Origin: Candidatus Contendibacter sp.
Lineage (GTDB): Bacteria; Pseudomonadota; Gammaproteobacteria; Competibacterales; Competibacteraceae
Assembly (NCBI GenBank): GCA_008933795.1
Contig: WBUJ01000017.1
Location: 1-38,754 of the forward strand
Direction: 5' to 3'
Length of the DNA stretch: 38,754 nucleotides
The notes beneath the pieces are model-generated. The model made no database searches. It saw only the letters and a list, made by a program, of their open reading frames with translations, and was not told the DNA's origin. Positions 29,379 through 37,365 of this stretch are shown here, one piece after another; positions within the stretch are counted from its first letter, which is position 1; every line of letters begins with the position of its first letter. Position numbers and translations under genes: made by a program.

Positions 29379-29912
29379 ATGATTTTGGATAGAGTGGACG
29401 CCGGTCAAAACCTTCCCGACGAATTCAACGTCATCATCGAAATCCCGGCGCATGCGGACCCGGTCAAGTACGAAGTAGACAAGGAGACCGGCGCGCTGTT
29501 CGTGGACCGCTTCATGAACACCGCCATGCACTACCCCTGCAACTACGGCTATATCCCCCATACCTTGTGCGAGGACGGCGACCCCCTGGACGTTCTGGTC
29601 GTGGCCCCTCTGCCGGTGATCAGCGGTTGCGTGGTGCGCTGCCGGCCGTTGGGCGTACTGCGGATGATCGACGAGAAGGGCGGCGACGCCAAGGTGCTGG
29701 CGGTGCCGATCAAGAAGGAATGCGCCCTGTACGATCAAATCGAATCCGTCGAGCAGATGCCCAAGGCGCAACTGGGCCAGATCGCCCATTTCTTCCAGCA
29801 TTACAAGGATCTCGATTCCGGCAAGTGGGTTCAGATCGACGGCTGGGGCGGCTTGGAGGAAGCCCGGGCCGAAATTTTGGGTAGCGTGAAGCGTTACAAA
29901 GACACTCGCTAG
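29379..29912 (+). CDS. ppa: Soluble inorganic pyrophosphatase, family I
   Basis: A 177-residue cytoplasmic enzyme hydrolysing pyrophosphate to phosphate. Active-site residues: Glu21 and Lys30 (IEIPAHADPVKYEVDK), the Tyr-rich strand MHYPCNYGYIP, and the metal-binding DGDPLD (66-71, with Asp66, Asp68 and Asp71). The C-terminal FFQHYKDLDSGKWVQIDGWGG is typical. Start at the ATG at 29379. A membrane-bound H+-pyrophosphatase gene follows 345 bases downstream, so soluble and energy-conserving pyrophosphate use sit side by side. Confidence 0.97.
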   Translation: MILDRVDAGQNLPDEFNVIIEIPAHADPVKYEVDKETGALFVDRFMNTAMHYPCNYGYIPHTLCEDGDPLDVLVVAPLPVISGCVVRCRPLGVLRMIDEKGGDAKVLAVPIKKECALYDQIESVEQMPKAQLGQIAHFFQHYKDLDSGKWVQIDGWGGLEEARAEILGSVKRYKDTR

Positions 29913-30257
29913 CCATGCTGGCGGTTTTTGTTGGCTGGGCGCATCCTAAGCTTCCATCGCGCCGCGACCCTCGGGGTGCTCGCGCGACGGGGTTGATTCT
30001 CCGCCGCCATTTCGTGCCCTCGATTTGGTGGTTGGATTGTTTTGACGCCAGTATCGCCTATCCTTTAGGGAAGCGCAGTACGCCTACACTTTTGTTCCCC
30101 TCCGGGAACCCATGCTGCGGCGTCCGCTGAGCATGCAGACCAAGCCTCTAAATACCAAACCCCAACCCCCAAACCCCTAAATACAACGAGGAGGAACCAT
30201 GCGGTTCATTTATCCACAGATCGGAGGATTCGCGTCACGGACTGGAGGATTCTCGTC
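29913..30257. other. Long leader region between ppa and hppA
   Basis: A 345-base gap without a conserved gene. It holds a C-rich track on the plus strand (runs of 2, 4, 5 and 4 C at 30155-30177, separated by A runs), bounded by two copies of CTAAATAC (30148-30155 and 30177-30184). After it come a strong Shine-Dalgarno (GAGGAGGA, 30188-30195) with a 23-codon ORF, and a 21-base tandem duplication containing the hppA start. Nothing else is recognised in the first 230 bases. Confidence 0.6.
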
Positions 30258-30270
30258 ATGGCGTCGGTAG
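30199..30270 (+). CDS. Possible 23-residue leader peptide overlapping the hppA start
   Basis: ATG at 30199 follows a near-ideal Shine-Dalgarno GAGGAGGA by three bases (core GAGG farther off). It encodes [23 protein letters not shown] and stops at 30268-30270, 13 bases inside hppA in another frame. The two GGF segments come from the 21-base tandem repeat. It could couple or modulate hppA translation; no homologue is known to me, so it may be chance. Confidence 0.3.
   Translation: MRFIYPQIGGFASRTGGFSSWRR
30223..30264 (+). repeat. 21-bp tandem duplication of the hppA translation-initiation segment
   Basis: Unit 1 (30223-30243) and unit 2 (30244-30264) agree at 16 of the first 18 bases: GGAGGATTC-G/T-CGTCA-C/T-GG. 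In unit 2 GGAGGA plus ATG is the hppA start; in unit 1 the same Shine-Dalgarno is followed by ACG instead of ATG at the equivalent place (30237-30239), in frame with hppA. Confidence 0.85.
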
Positions 30271-32312
30271 GTCTGATCGTCGCATTAATCTGCGCCATCG
30301 GCGCGCTCATCTACGGTGTCCAGTCGATCAAATGGATCCTGGCCAAGGACCCCGGCAATCCCCGGATGCAGGAAATCGCCGCCGCCGTCCAGGAAGGCGC
30401 CCGCGCCTATCTGAACCGGCAATACACCACCATCGCCATCGTCGGCGCGGTGCTGGCGGTGATCATCGCCGCGGTACCGCAGCTTGGGTTACGGACCGCC
30501 ATCGGCTTCGTGATCGGCGCGGTGCTGTCGGGCGCTGCCGGTTATATCGGCATGTACGTCTCGGTGCGCGCCAACGTTCGCACGGCCCAGGCCGCTCATG
30601 ACGGGCTGGGCGCGGCGCTGGAAGTGGCGTTCCGGGGCGGCGCGATCACCGGCATGTTGGTGGTCGGCCTCGGCCTGCTCGGCGTAGCCGGCTATTACGC
30701 GCTGCTGTATGCCTTCACCGGCGCCGTTCCCGATCTCGGCCCGATGATCGGGCTGGGCTTCGGCAGTTCGCTGATCTCGATTTTCGCCCGACTGGGTGGC
30801 GGCATCTTCACCAAGGGCGCCGATGTCGGCGCCGATCTGGTCGGCAAGGTCGAAGCCGGCATTCCCGAGGACGATCCGCGCAATCCGGCGGTGATCGCCG
30901 ACAACGTCGGCGACAACGTCGGCGACTGCGCCGGCATGGCCGCCGACCTGTTCGAGACCTATGCCGTCACCATTATTGCCACCATGCTGGTCGGCAGTCT
31001 GTTGTACACCGGCGACTCGATCCAGAACGCCATTATCCTGCCCCTGGTGATGGGCGGCGTGTCGATCATCGCCTCGATCATCGGCTGCGGCTTCGTCAAG
31101 GCCCGGGAAGGCGAGAAGATCATGAACGCGCTGTATCGCGGCTTGGCGGTGGCCGGGGCGATTTCCGCCGTGGCTTTCCTGCCGGTCATCTGGCTGTTCA
31201 TGGGCGACCAAAATCCCTGGGGTCTCTGGGGCTCGGCGCTGGTCGGGCTGGCGCTGACCGCCGCGATGGTCGTGGTCACCGAGTACTACACCGCGACCGA
31301 GTTCAGCCCGGTACAAAAACTCGCCGAGGCCTGCACCACCGGTCATGCGACCAACATCATCGCCGGTCTGGCGGTATCGATGAAGGCGACGGCGCTCCCG
31401 GTGTTGGCGGTCTGCCTGAGCATCGGCCTCGCCTATTCCTGGGCCGGGCTGTACGGCATCGCCATCGCCGCCACCTCGATGCTGTCGATGGCCGGCATCA
31501 TCGTCGCTCTGGACGCCTACGGACCGATCACCGACAACGCCGGCGGCATCGCCGAAATGGCCGAGATGGACGAGAAGATTCGCAGCATCACCGATCCGCT
31601 GGATGCGGTCGGCAATACCACCAAGGCGGTCACCAAGGGTTACGCCATCGGTTCAGCGGCGCTGGCTGCGCTGGTGCTGTTCGCCGACTTCGAACACAAG
31701 CTGGCGCTCTCAAACATTAAAGTCGATTTTTCCCTGACCGACCCGGTGGTGATCATCGGCCTGTTCATCGGCGGCATGATCCCGTTCCTGTTCGGGGCGA
31801 TGGCGATGGAAGCGGTCGGCCGCGCCGCCGGCGCGGTGGTGGTCGAGGTGCGCCGGCAGTTCCGGGAAATCGCTGGCATCATGGAAGGCACGACCAAGCC
31901 CGACTATTCGCAGGCGGTGGATCTGCTGACCAAGGCGGCGATCAAGGAGATGATCGTGCCCTCGCTGCTGCCGGTGCTGGCCCCGATCGTGGTTGCGTTC
32001 GGCATGTCGTGGCTGATGGGGCCGGAAGCCGGACCGAAGGCGCTGGGCGGCTTGTTGATGGGCACCATCGTCACCGGCCTGTTCGTGGCGATTTCCATGA
32101 CCGCCGGCGGTGGCGCCTGGGATAACGCCAAGAAATACATTGAGGATGGTCACCACGGCGGCAAGGGTTCCGAGGCGCACAAGGCGGCGGTTACCGGCGA
32201 CACCGTCGGCGACCCCTACAAGGACACCGCCGGTCCGGCGGTCAACCCGTTGATCAAAATCATCAACATCGTCGCCCTGCTCATCGTGCCGCTGCTGGTG
32301 GCTATGAAGTAG
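30258..32312 (+). CDS. hppA: K+-independent H+-translocating membrane pyrophosphatase
   Basis: A 684-residue, about 16-helix proton pump driven by pyrophosphate hydrolysis. The substrate site is seen as [14 protein letters not shown] and [23 protein letters not shown], with the matching late motifs [16 protein letters not shown] and [23 protein letters not shown]. In the motif [19 protein letters not shown], Lys456 replaces the Ala of K+-dependent enzymes, which predicts K+ independence as in Rhodospirillum rubrum. The ATG at 30258 has its Shine-Dalgarno in the second copy of a 21-base repeat. moaC starts four bases after the stop. Confidence 0.96.
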   Translation: MASVGLIVALICAIGALIYGVQSIKWILAKDPGNPRMQEIAAAVQEGARAYLNRQYTTIAIVGAVLAVIIAAVPQLGLRTAIGFVIGAVLSGAAGYIGMYVSVRANVRTAQAAHDGLGAALEVAFRGGAITGMLVVGLGLLGVAGYYALLYAFTGAVPDLGPMIGLGFGSSLISIFARLGGGIFTKGADVGADLVGKVEAGIPEDDPRNPAVIADNVGDNVGDCAGMAADLFETYAVTIIATMLVGSLLYTGDSIQNAIILPLVMGGVSIIASIIGCGFVKAREGEKIMNALYRGLAVAGAISAVAFLPVIWLFMGDQNPWGLWGSALVGLALTAAMVVVTEYYTATEFSPVQKLAEACTTGHATNIIAGLAVSMKATALPVLAVCLSIGLAYSWAGLYGIAIAATSMLSMAGIIVALDAYGPITDNAGGIAEMAEMDEKIRSITDPLDAVGNTTKAVTKGYAIGSAALAALVLFADFEHKLALSNIKVDFSLTDPVVIIGLFIGGMIPFLFGAMAMEAVGRAAGAVVVEVRRQFREIAGIMEGTTKPDYSQAVDLLTKAAIKEMIVPSLLPVLAPIVVAFGMSWLMGPEAGPKALGGLLMGTIVTGLFVAISMTAGGGAWDNAKKYIEDGHHGGKGSEAHKAAVTGDTVGDPYKDTAGPAVNPLIKIINIVALLIVPLLVAMK

Positions 32313-32316
32313 GACC

Positions 32317-32793
32317 GTGGCCGAACTGAGCCACTTCAACGCCGCCGGCGAGGCCCACATGGTGGACGTGGGCGACAAGGACGTCACTCGCCGCGCAGCG
32401 GTCGCCGAAGGCTGGATTCGCATGCGGCCGGCCACGCTCGATCGGATCGTGGCCGGCGCGCACGCCAAGGGCGACGTACTCGGCGTGGCGCGTATCGCCG
32501 GCATCATGGGCGCCAAGCGCACCGCCGAATTGATCCCGCTTTGTCATCCCTTGGCCTTGACCCGGGTCGCGGTGGACTTGGAACCGGCAGCCGACCAGAG
32601 CGCCGTCCGTTGCCAGGCCACGGTGGAAACTCTCGGTCGGACCGGCGTGGAAATGGAAGCGCTGACTGCGGTGCAGATCGCGTTGCTCACCGTTTACGAC
32701 ATGTGCAAGGCGGTGGACCGGGGCATGACGATGACCGACATCCGCCTGCTGGAGAAGACCGGAGGCCAATCCGGCGCTTGGCGACGGGAATGA
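32317..32793 (+). CDS. moaC: Cyclic pyranopterin monophosphate synthase MoaC
   Basis: A 158-residue enzyme that with MoaA makes cPMP, the first molybdenum cofactor intermediate. Motifs: [18 protein letters not shown] at the N-terminus, [15 protein letters not shown] (65-79), [16 protein letters not shown] and [12 protein letters not shown] containing the catalytic Asp128 and Lys131. The GTG at 32317 lies four bases after the hppA stop, whose region supplies an AGGA Shine-Dalgarno; the stop overlaps the rnd start (ATGA). No other moa gene is in the window. Confidence 0.95.
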   Translation: MAELSHFNAAGEAHMVDVGDKDVTRRAAVAEGWIRMRPATLDRIVAGAHAKGDVLGVARIAGIMGAKRTAELIPLCHPLALTRVAVDLEPAADQSAVRCQATVETLGRTGVEMEALTAVQIALLTVYDMCKAVDRGMTMTDIRLLEKTGGQSGAWRRE

Positions 32794-33902
32794 GCGACTT
32801 CCTTTATATCGTCGATCAACCCGCGCTGACCGATTTCTGCGCCCGCCTGCGCGGCGTAGCGTGGATCGCGCTGGATACGGAATTCATCCGCGAACAGACG
32901 TTTTATCCCCAACTCTGCCTGATCCAGATTGCTACTCCCGACCAGATAGCCTGCGTCGATCCTCTGGCATTACCGTCGCTGGACCCCCTGCTGGACCTGC
33001 TCTACGACCCCGCCATCACCAAGGTGCTGCACGCCGCGCACCAGGATCTGGAACTCTTTTTCCATCTGCGCGGCGCGACCCCGGCCCCCATCTTCGATAC
33101 TCAACTGGCGGCTCTGGTACTGGGCTGCGGCAGTCAGATCGGCTACGCGGCGCTGGTGCAACAACTGCTCGGCGTGGAATTGGAGAAGGCTCATACTCGC
33201 GCCGACTGGCGGCAGCGGCCGCTGGCCACGGAATGGCTGAGCTACGCGGCCGACGACGTGCGTTATCTGCGGGAACTGTACCCCAGGCAACTCGCGGCGT
33301 TGCGGGAACGCGGCTGGCTGGAGGCGCTGGCCGAGGATTTCCTGGCGCTTTGCCATCCCGACCGCTATCGGCTGCAACCGGGTGACGCCTGGTGGCGGGT
33401 CCGGGAGCACGACCGGCTGGGTGGCGTGCAGCGGGCGGTGTTGCGAGCGCTGGCGGCTTGGCGCGAGGAACAGGCCAGCCGCCACGACCGGCCGCGCCGC
33501 TGGATTTTGGGCGACGCCGCGCTGCTCGAACTGGCCCGGCGGATGCCCAGGGATGCAGAGCAGTTGCAACGGATTCGCGGTCTGCCGGCGGCGATGCTGC
33601 AACGGCATGGCGAAGCGCTGCTGGCGCGGATCGCCACCGCCCGCGCCGAACCGCCCGAGCAGTGGCCGAACCGCCCCGCGCGGCCGCGCCTGACCCCCGA
33701 TCAAGCGGCGCGGGTGGATGAATGGCTTACCCTGATCGCGGCCCGGGCGCGCGAGCACGGCATTCCACCGCCGGCCTGCGCCGACCGGCGAGATGTGGAG
33801 AACCTGCTGGCCGGGATGGATTCGCCGCTGCGGCAGGGCTGGCGAGCGGCCTTGATCGGCCGGGAGTTGCAGGCGCGACTGGCTGACGGCAGCCATGCTT
33901 GA
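32790..33902 (+). CDS. rnd: Ribonuclease D
   Basis: A 370-residue 3'-5' exoribonuclease for tRNA 3'-end maturation. DEDDy catalytic residues: Asp29 and Glu31 (ALDTEFIRE), Asp86 ([10 protein letters not shown]), and Tyr152/Asp156 ([10 protein letters not shown]). Two HRDC-like helical domains follow, one near [27 protein letters not shown] and a C-terminal one. The ATG overlaps the moaC stop, giving the N-terminus [17 protein letters not shown]; the frame is open further upstream but only as a shadow of moaC. Confidence 0.95.
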   Translation: MSDFLYIVDQPALTDFCARLRGVAWIALDTEFIREQTFYPQLCLIQIATPDQIACVDPLALPSLDPLLDLLYDPAITKVLHAAHQDLELFFHLRGATPAPIFDTQLAALVLGCGSQIGYAALVQQLLGVELEKAHTRADWRQRPLATEWLSYAADDVRYLRELYPRQLAALRERGWLEALAEDFLALCHPDRYRLQPGDAWWRVREHDRLGGVQRAVLRALAAWREEQASRHDRPRRWILGDAALLELARRMPRDAEQLQRIRGLPAAMLQRHGEALLARIATARAEPPEQWPNRPARPRLTPDQAARVDEWLTLIAARAREHGIPPPACADRRDVENLLAGMDSPLRQGWRAALIGRELQARLADGSHA

Positions 33903-34097
33903 CCGGATTGCCGCCATCGAACCGTCAACTTGGCGAAGGGTGTTCAGGCAACATTCACCTGTTCGGGGAGATACTGCGCTCCAACCAGTGTGGGTGCATG
34001 TGGGCTTGGGGCGGCGCCGCAGACGCTTGCTTGATGGCCGCCGCCACTTTTTTCACCCGGTTTCGCCACCCCGATCAATCAACCTGGAGAACTCGCA

Positions 34098-34445
34098 ATG
34101 CGGGCACCATTCAAAATCGCCCTCGTAGCGGCGGTGTTGGGCTTGGGCACGGCCTGCGTCCCGCCCCCGCCCGGCGCTCCCCCCAACTATTACACCACCG
34201 GTGGCGCGCTGCTCGGCGCGGCGGCCGGCGCGGCCATCGGCCATGACATCGATCCCACCGGCGGCGCGGCGGTCGGTGCCGTGACGGGCGCGCTGATCGG
34301 CGGTGCGATCGGCAACGATATGGATTGGCAGTCACAGGGGTATTACTACGGCGAGCAGCCGTATTATCGGTATGACGGTGATGATGGTTATGTCCCGCCG
34401 CCGCCCCGGCGCTATTACGCTCCGCCCCCCTACGACGGTTATTGA
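34098..34445 (+). CDS. Small glycine-zipper envelope protein
   Basis: A 115-residue secreted protein. A signal peptide (MRAPFKIALVAAVLGLG) ends at TACVPPP; the GTAC box is a poor lipobox because of Gly at -3, so lipidation is uncertain. The middle is a glycine-zipper, GGALLGAAAGAAIG and GGAAVGAVTGALIGGAIG (about 35-74), able to insert in membranes, as in YMGG/SlyB-like proteins. The C-terminus is Tyr/Pro-rich with short YY repeats. GGAG (34085-34088) precedes the ATG. The role is unknown, probably outer-membrane associated. Confidence 0.75.
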   Translation: MRAPFKIALVAAVLGLGTACVPPPPGAPPNYYTTGGALLGAAAGAAIGHDIDPTGGAAVGAVTGALIGGAIGNDMDWQSQGYYYGEQPYYRYDGDDGYVPPPPRRYYAPPPYDGY

Positions 34446-34495
34446 TCCCGCGTAAATTTGCATGTGGAAAAGGATCGCAAAATGGCAGTACCCAT

Positions 34496-34516
34496 ATAGT
34501 TATAATCAATAACTAT
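34496..34516. promoter_or_regulatory. AT-rich dyad upstream of sat-cysC, candidate operator
   Basis: Perfect 8-bp inverted repeat ATAGTTAT (34496-34503) / ATAACTAT (34509-34516) separated by AATCA, in an otherwise GC-rich genome. A perfect TATAAT hexamer (34501-34506) lies within it, though no good -35 is seen at the right distance. A LysR-type regulator such as CysB is a guess. The site is about 75 bases before the sat-cysC start. Confidence 0.5.
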
Positions 34517-34592
34517 TTGTATTCCGCTTCTTGCTGACCAGAAAATATAAGGTGATCGCCGACCCGGCCATCCCAACCTGAAGCGGACCACC

Positions 34593-36314
34593 ATGATTCA
34601 TCGAATTGAAGCCCACGGCGGCGTTCTCAAGAACCTGTACCTCGACGCCGCCGAGGCAGCTCCATTCAAGGCCCAGGCCCAGGAGTATCCTTCCTGGGAT
34701 TTGACTCCGCGCCAGCTTTGCGACCTTGAACTGTTGCTGAACGGCGGATTCTCGCCGCTGGATGGTTTTCTGAACCAAGCCGATTACGACCGGGTGGTCG
34801 CGGAGATGCGGCTGGGCGACGGAACCTTGTGGCCGATGCCGATCACCCTGGACGTATCCGAGGCGTTCGCCAGCCAGATCGGGTGCGGTGGTCGGGTGGC
34901 GTTGCGCGACGCCGAGGGCGTGTTGATCGCGGTGTTGGAGGTCGGCGATATCTGGCGACCCGACCAGCTCCACGAAGCGCGGCGGGTGTTCGGCACGGAT
35001 GACGACGCCCATCCCGGCGTGTTCCATCTGCGGCATCGGACCGGACCGGTCTACGTCGGTGGCCGGCTGTACGGCATCGAGCCGCCCACCCATTACGATT
35101 TCCCGCAATGGCGCGATGCGCCGCGCGAATTGCGCGACCGCTTTGTCAAGCTGGGCTGGCGGCGGGTGGTCGCCTTTCAGACCCGCAACCCGATGCACCG
35201 CGCCCATCAGGAATTGACTCTGCGCGCTGTTCAGCAGACCGAGGCCAACCTGCTCCTTCATCCGGCGGTGGGCGCGACCCAGCCTGGCGATGTGGATCAC
35301 TATGCGCGGGTGCGTTGCTACGAACACCTGTTGAAAATCTATCCCGAGCAGACCACGGCGCTCAGCCTGCTCAACCTGGCCATGCGGATGGCGGGGCCGC
35401 GCGAGACGCTGTGGCACGCCATCATTCGCCAGAATCACGGCTGCACTCATTTCATCGTGGACCGCGACCCTGCTGGGCTGGGCCAGGACCGCCAGGGTCG
35501 GGCGTTCTACGATCCTGACGCTGCCCAACAACTGGCGCTTCGCCATCAGGACGAACTGGGCATCCAGATCGTGCCATTTCCAGAAATAGTCTACGTGCGG
35601 GAGCGCGCCCAGTACTTTCCCGCCAGCGAGGTGCAAGTTGGTGAAACGGTGCTGCGCATCTCTGGCGCCGAATTCCGCCGCCGCTTGCAGGAAGGACTGG
35701 AGATCCCCGACTGGTTCTCCTACCCGGAAGTGGTGGCGGAACTGCGCCGCACCCATCCGCCGCGCCACCAGCAGGGCTTCACCGTGTTTTTCACCGGTTT
35801 GTCAGGCTCGGGTAAATCCACCATCGCCAACGCGCTGCGGGTCAAATTTCTGGAACTGGGCGGACGCGCGGTGACCCTGCTGGACGGCGACCTCGTCCGC
35901 AAGCATCTGTCCAGCGAACTCGGCTTTTCCAAAGAGCATCGCAACCTCAACATCCTGCGCATTGGCTACGTCGCCAGCGAGATCACCAAGAACGGCGGCA
36001 TCGCCATCTGCGCGCCCATTGCGCCCTACGCCGCCACCCGTCGGCAGGTGCGGGAGATGATCGCGCCGCTGGGCGGATTCATCGAAGTTCATGTCGCCAC
36101 CCCGCTGGAAACCTGCGAGGCGCGCGACCGCAAGGGCCTTTACGCCAAGGCGCGGGCCGGCATCCTTAAGGAGTTCACCGGCGTCAGCGATCCCTACGAA
36201 GCGCCGGAGCATCCCGACTTGGTGATCGATACCCGCGATTGCGCTGCCGGCGAAGCGGCCCAGCGCATCCTCTTGAAGCTGGAAAGTCTGGGCTTCATTC
36301 GCGGCTGGCCCTGA
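34593..36314 (+). CDS. Bifunctional sulfate adenylyltransferase / adenylylsulfate kinase
   Basis: A 573-residue fusion making APS and then PAPS for sulfate assimilation. The N-terminal ATP sulfurylase has the nucleotide-binding QTRNPMHRAH (196-205), followed by HPAVGATQPGDVDHYARVRCYE, HAIIRQNHGCTHFIVDRDPAG and ISGAEFRRRL. From about 395 comes the APS kinase: P-loop GLSGSGKST (402-410), LLDGDLVRKHLSSELGFSKEHRNLNILRIG, and the CEARDRKGLYAKARAG lid. The archetypal gammaproteobacterial pathway instead uses CysDN plus CysC, so this homomeric Sat fusion is notable. No cys genes flank it. Confidence 0.95.
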   Translation: MIHRIEAHGGVLKNLYLDAAEAAPFKAQAQEYPSWDLTPRQLCDLELLLNGGFSPLDGFLNQADYDRVVAEMRLGDGTLWPMPITLDVSEAFASQIGCGGRVALRDAEGVLIAVLEVGDIWRPDQLHEARRVFGTDDDAHPGVFHLRHRTGPVYVGGRLYGIEPPTHYDFPQWRDAPRELRDRFVKLGWRRVVAFQTRNPMHRAHQELTLRAVQQTEANLLLHPAVGATQPGDVDHYARVRCYEHLLKIYPEQTTALSLLNLAMRMAGPRETLWHAIIRQNHGCTHFIVDRDPAGLGQDRQGRAFYDPDAAQQLALRHQDELGIQIVPFPEIVYVRERAQYFPASEVQVGETVLRISGAEFRRRLQEGLEIPDWFSYPEVVAELRRTHPPRHQQGFTVFFTGLSGSGKSTIANALRVKFLELGGRAVTLLDGDLVRKHLSSELGFSKEHRNLNILRIGYVASEITKNGGIAICAPIAPYAATRRQVREMIAPLGGFIEVHVATPLETCEARDRKGLYAKARAGILKEFTGVSDPYEAPEHPDLVIDTRDCAAGEAAQRILLKLESLGFIRGWP

Positions 36315-36322
36315 TTTGACGC

Positions 36323-36344
36323 TCCTCCTGGTTTTACAGGAGGA
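36323..36344. terminator. Hairpin between convergent sat-cysC and DUF559-like genes
   Basis: Perfect 8-bp stem TCCTCCTG (36323-36330) / CAGGAGGA (36337-36344) with a 6-base loop GTTTTA. The loop contains the stop codon of the minus-strand gene. There is no T-run after the stem on either strand, so terminator function is only a suggestion. Confidence 0.4.
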
Positions 36345-37152
36345 CATGGACGGGAAGAGAAGTTCTTTGCGCGCAGATTCTTGATCCGACTTCGTGAGGC
36401 AGTGCTTCTGTTCTGCCCAGTCCGCCCAGATATTCAACTGTCTTGGCGATGATCGGCGTGCAATACTCCAGCATTTCCGTCTGAATATGCCGGGTGGAAA
36501 AGCGTAGAACCTGCCAGCCCACCGATGCCAGGTCGTTATTGCGCAGATTATCCGCCATTGTTTTCTTCGGGTCGGCGTGATAGGTATCGCCATCGGTTTC
36601 CACATTGACCTTGCCGTTGCAGCAATAGATGGCGAAATCGAGTTTATAATTCCGATTGTTGACTTTAACGTCCTCCTGTCGTTCAGCCCAAATCTGCTGT
36701 CGCTTCAACTCGGCCCACAGCCGGTCCTCCAGGGGACTGCCATCATACAAGTCGTTAATTTCTAAAGCGTTAAAAAATTTTTCGGTCGTCGTTGGAATAA
36801 AGACGATTCTTCGCTGCCGGCGACTGAAAATCGGCTTGGTTAATTGCTGCAATGGTCTGAGCAGGACCTGATAATAGCGCTTGCCGCTCTTCGGGTTGAG
36901 AGGCTCATCCGGGAAAAGCTGTTCGCGGTACGCTTCTCGTATCTCCAGTACGGGCGCGTAGTAATTGACGGCGTAAGCCTCGCCCTCGAACATCTTGGTT
37001 TGATAAAAGGCCAGCCATTGCGGCGGCCAGCGGCTTTTGAGGAACTTCTGGGCGCTGTCAACCGGAATGCGATACCAACAGCGCTCGCACGCAATTTTGA
37101 AATCACGCCGATTGTTGACAATCGCTACGAGTACTTCCCCGCGCGTGGACAT
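36334..37152 (-). CDS. DUF559-like PD-(D/E)XK endonuclease-domain protein
   Basis: A 272-residue protein with a C-terminal restriction-like fold: LEDRLWAELKRQQIWAERQEDV (Glu142), KLDFAIYCCNGKVNVETDGDTYH (Asp172, Glu185, Asp187), and NDLASVGWQVLRFSTRHI, the layout of DUF559/Vsr-like nucleases. The N-terminal 120 residues are unassigned and include ACERCWYRIPVDSA. The ATG at 37152 (MSTRGEVLVAIVNNRRDF) is preferred; an in-frame ATG at 37272 would add 40 residues with a CLYC pair. Codon use and AT-rich runs differ from neighbours, suggesting acquisition. No methyltransferase or partner gene is adjacent; the role is unknown. Confidence 0.72.
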   Translation of the reverse strand: MSTRGEVLVAIVNNRRDFKIACERCWYRIPVDSAQKFLKSRWPPQWLAFYQTKMFEGEAYAVNYYAPVLEIREAYREQLFPDEPLNPKSGKRYYQVLLRPLQQLTKPIFSRRQRRIVFIPTTTEKFFNALEINDLYDGSPLEDRLWAELKRQQIWAERQEDVKVNNRNYKLDFAIYCCNGKVNVETDGDTYHADPKKTMADNLRNNDLASVGWQVLRFSTRHIQTEMLEYCTPIIAKTVEYLGGLGRTEALPHEVGSRICAQRTSLPVHVLL

Positions 37153-37365
37153 GGATGGATGCTTGATCTGGGCGGCGCTGCGGTTTGGCGGCGGCAAAAG
37201 AGTATACGGCGCTTTGGTCTGTTCACAGTATAAACAGACGCCCGTGTGGTTTGCAGCATCCGCGCTTCCCACGCGACGGGAAACGGCATCCTACTGAACC
37301 CTTCCGCCCTTCGGTTGCCAAACGACCGAAATCGCCCCGTGCAACCCACCAAACCCGGAAACTTC

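Noticed and set aside
36338..36384. AGGAGG followed by ATG and a 12-codon ORF on the plus strand
   Set aside because: Only two bases separate the Shine-Dalgarno from the ATG, it is part of a hairpin, and it is antisense to the nuclease gene end.
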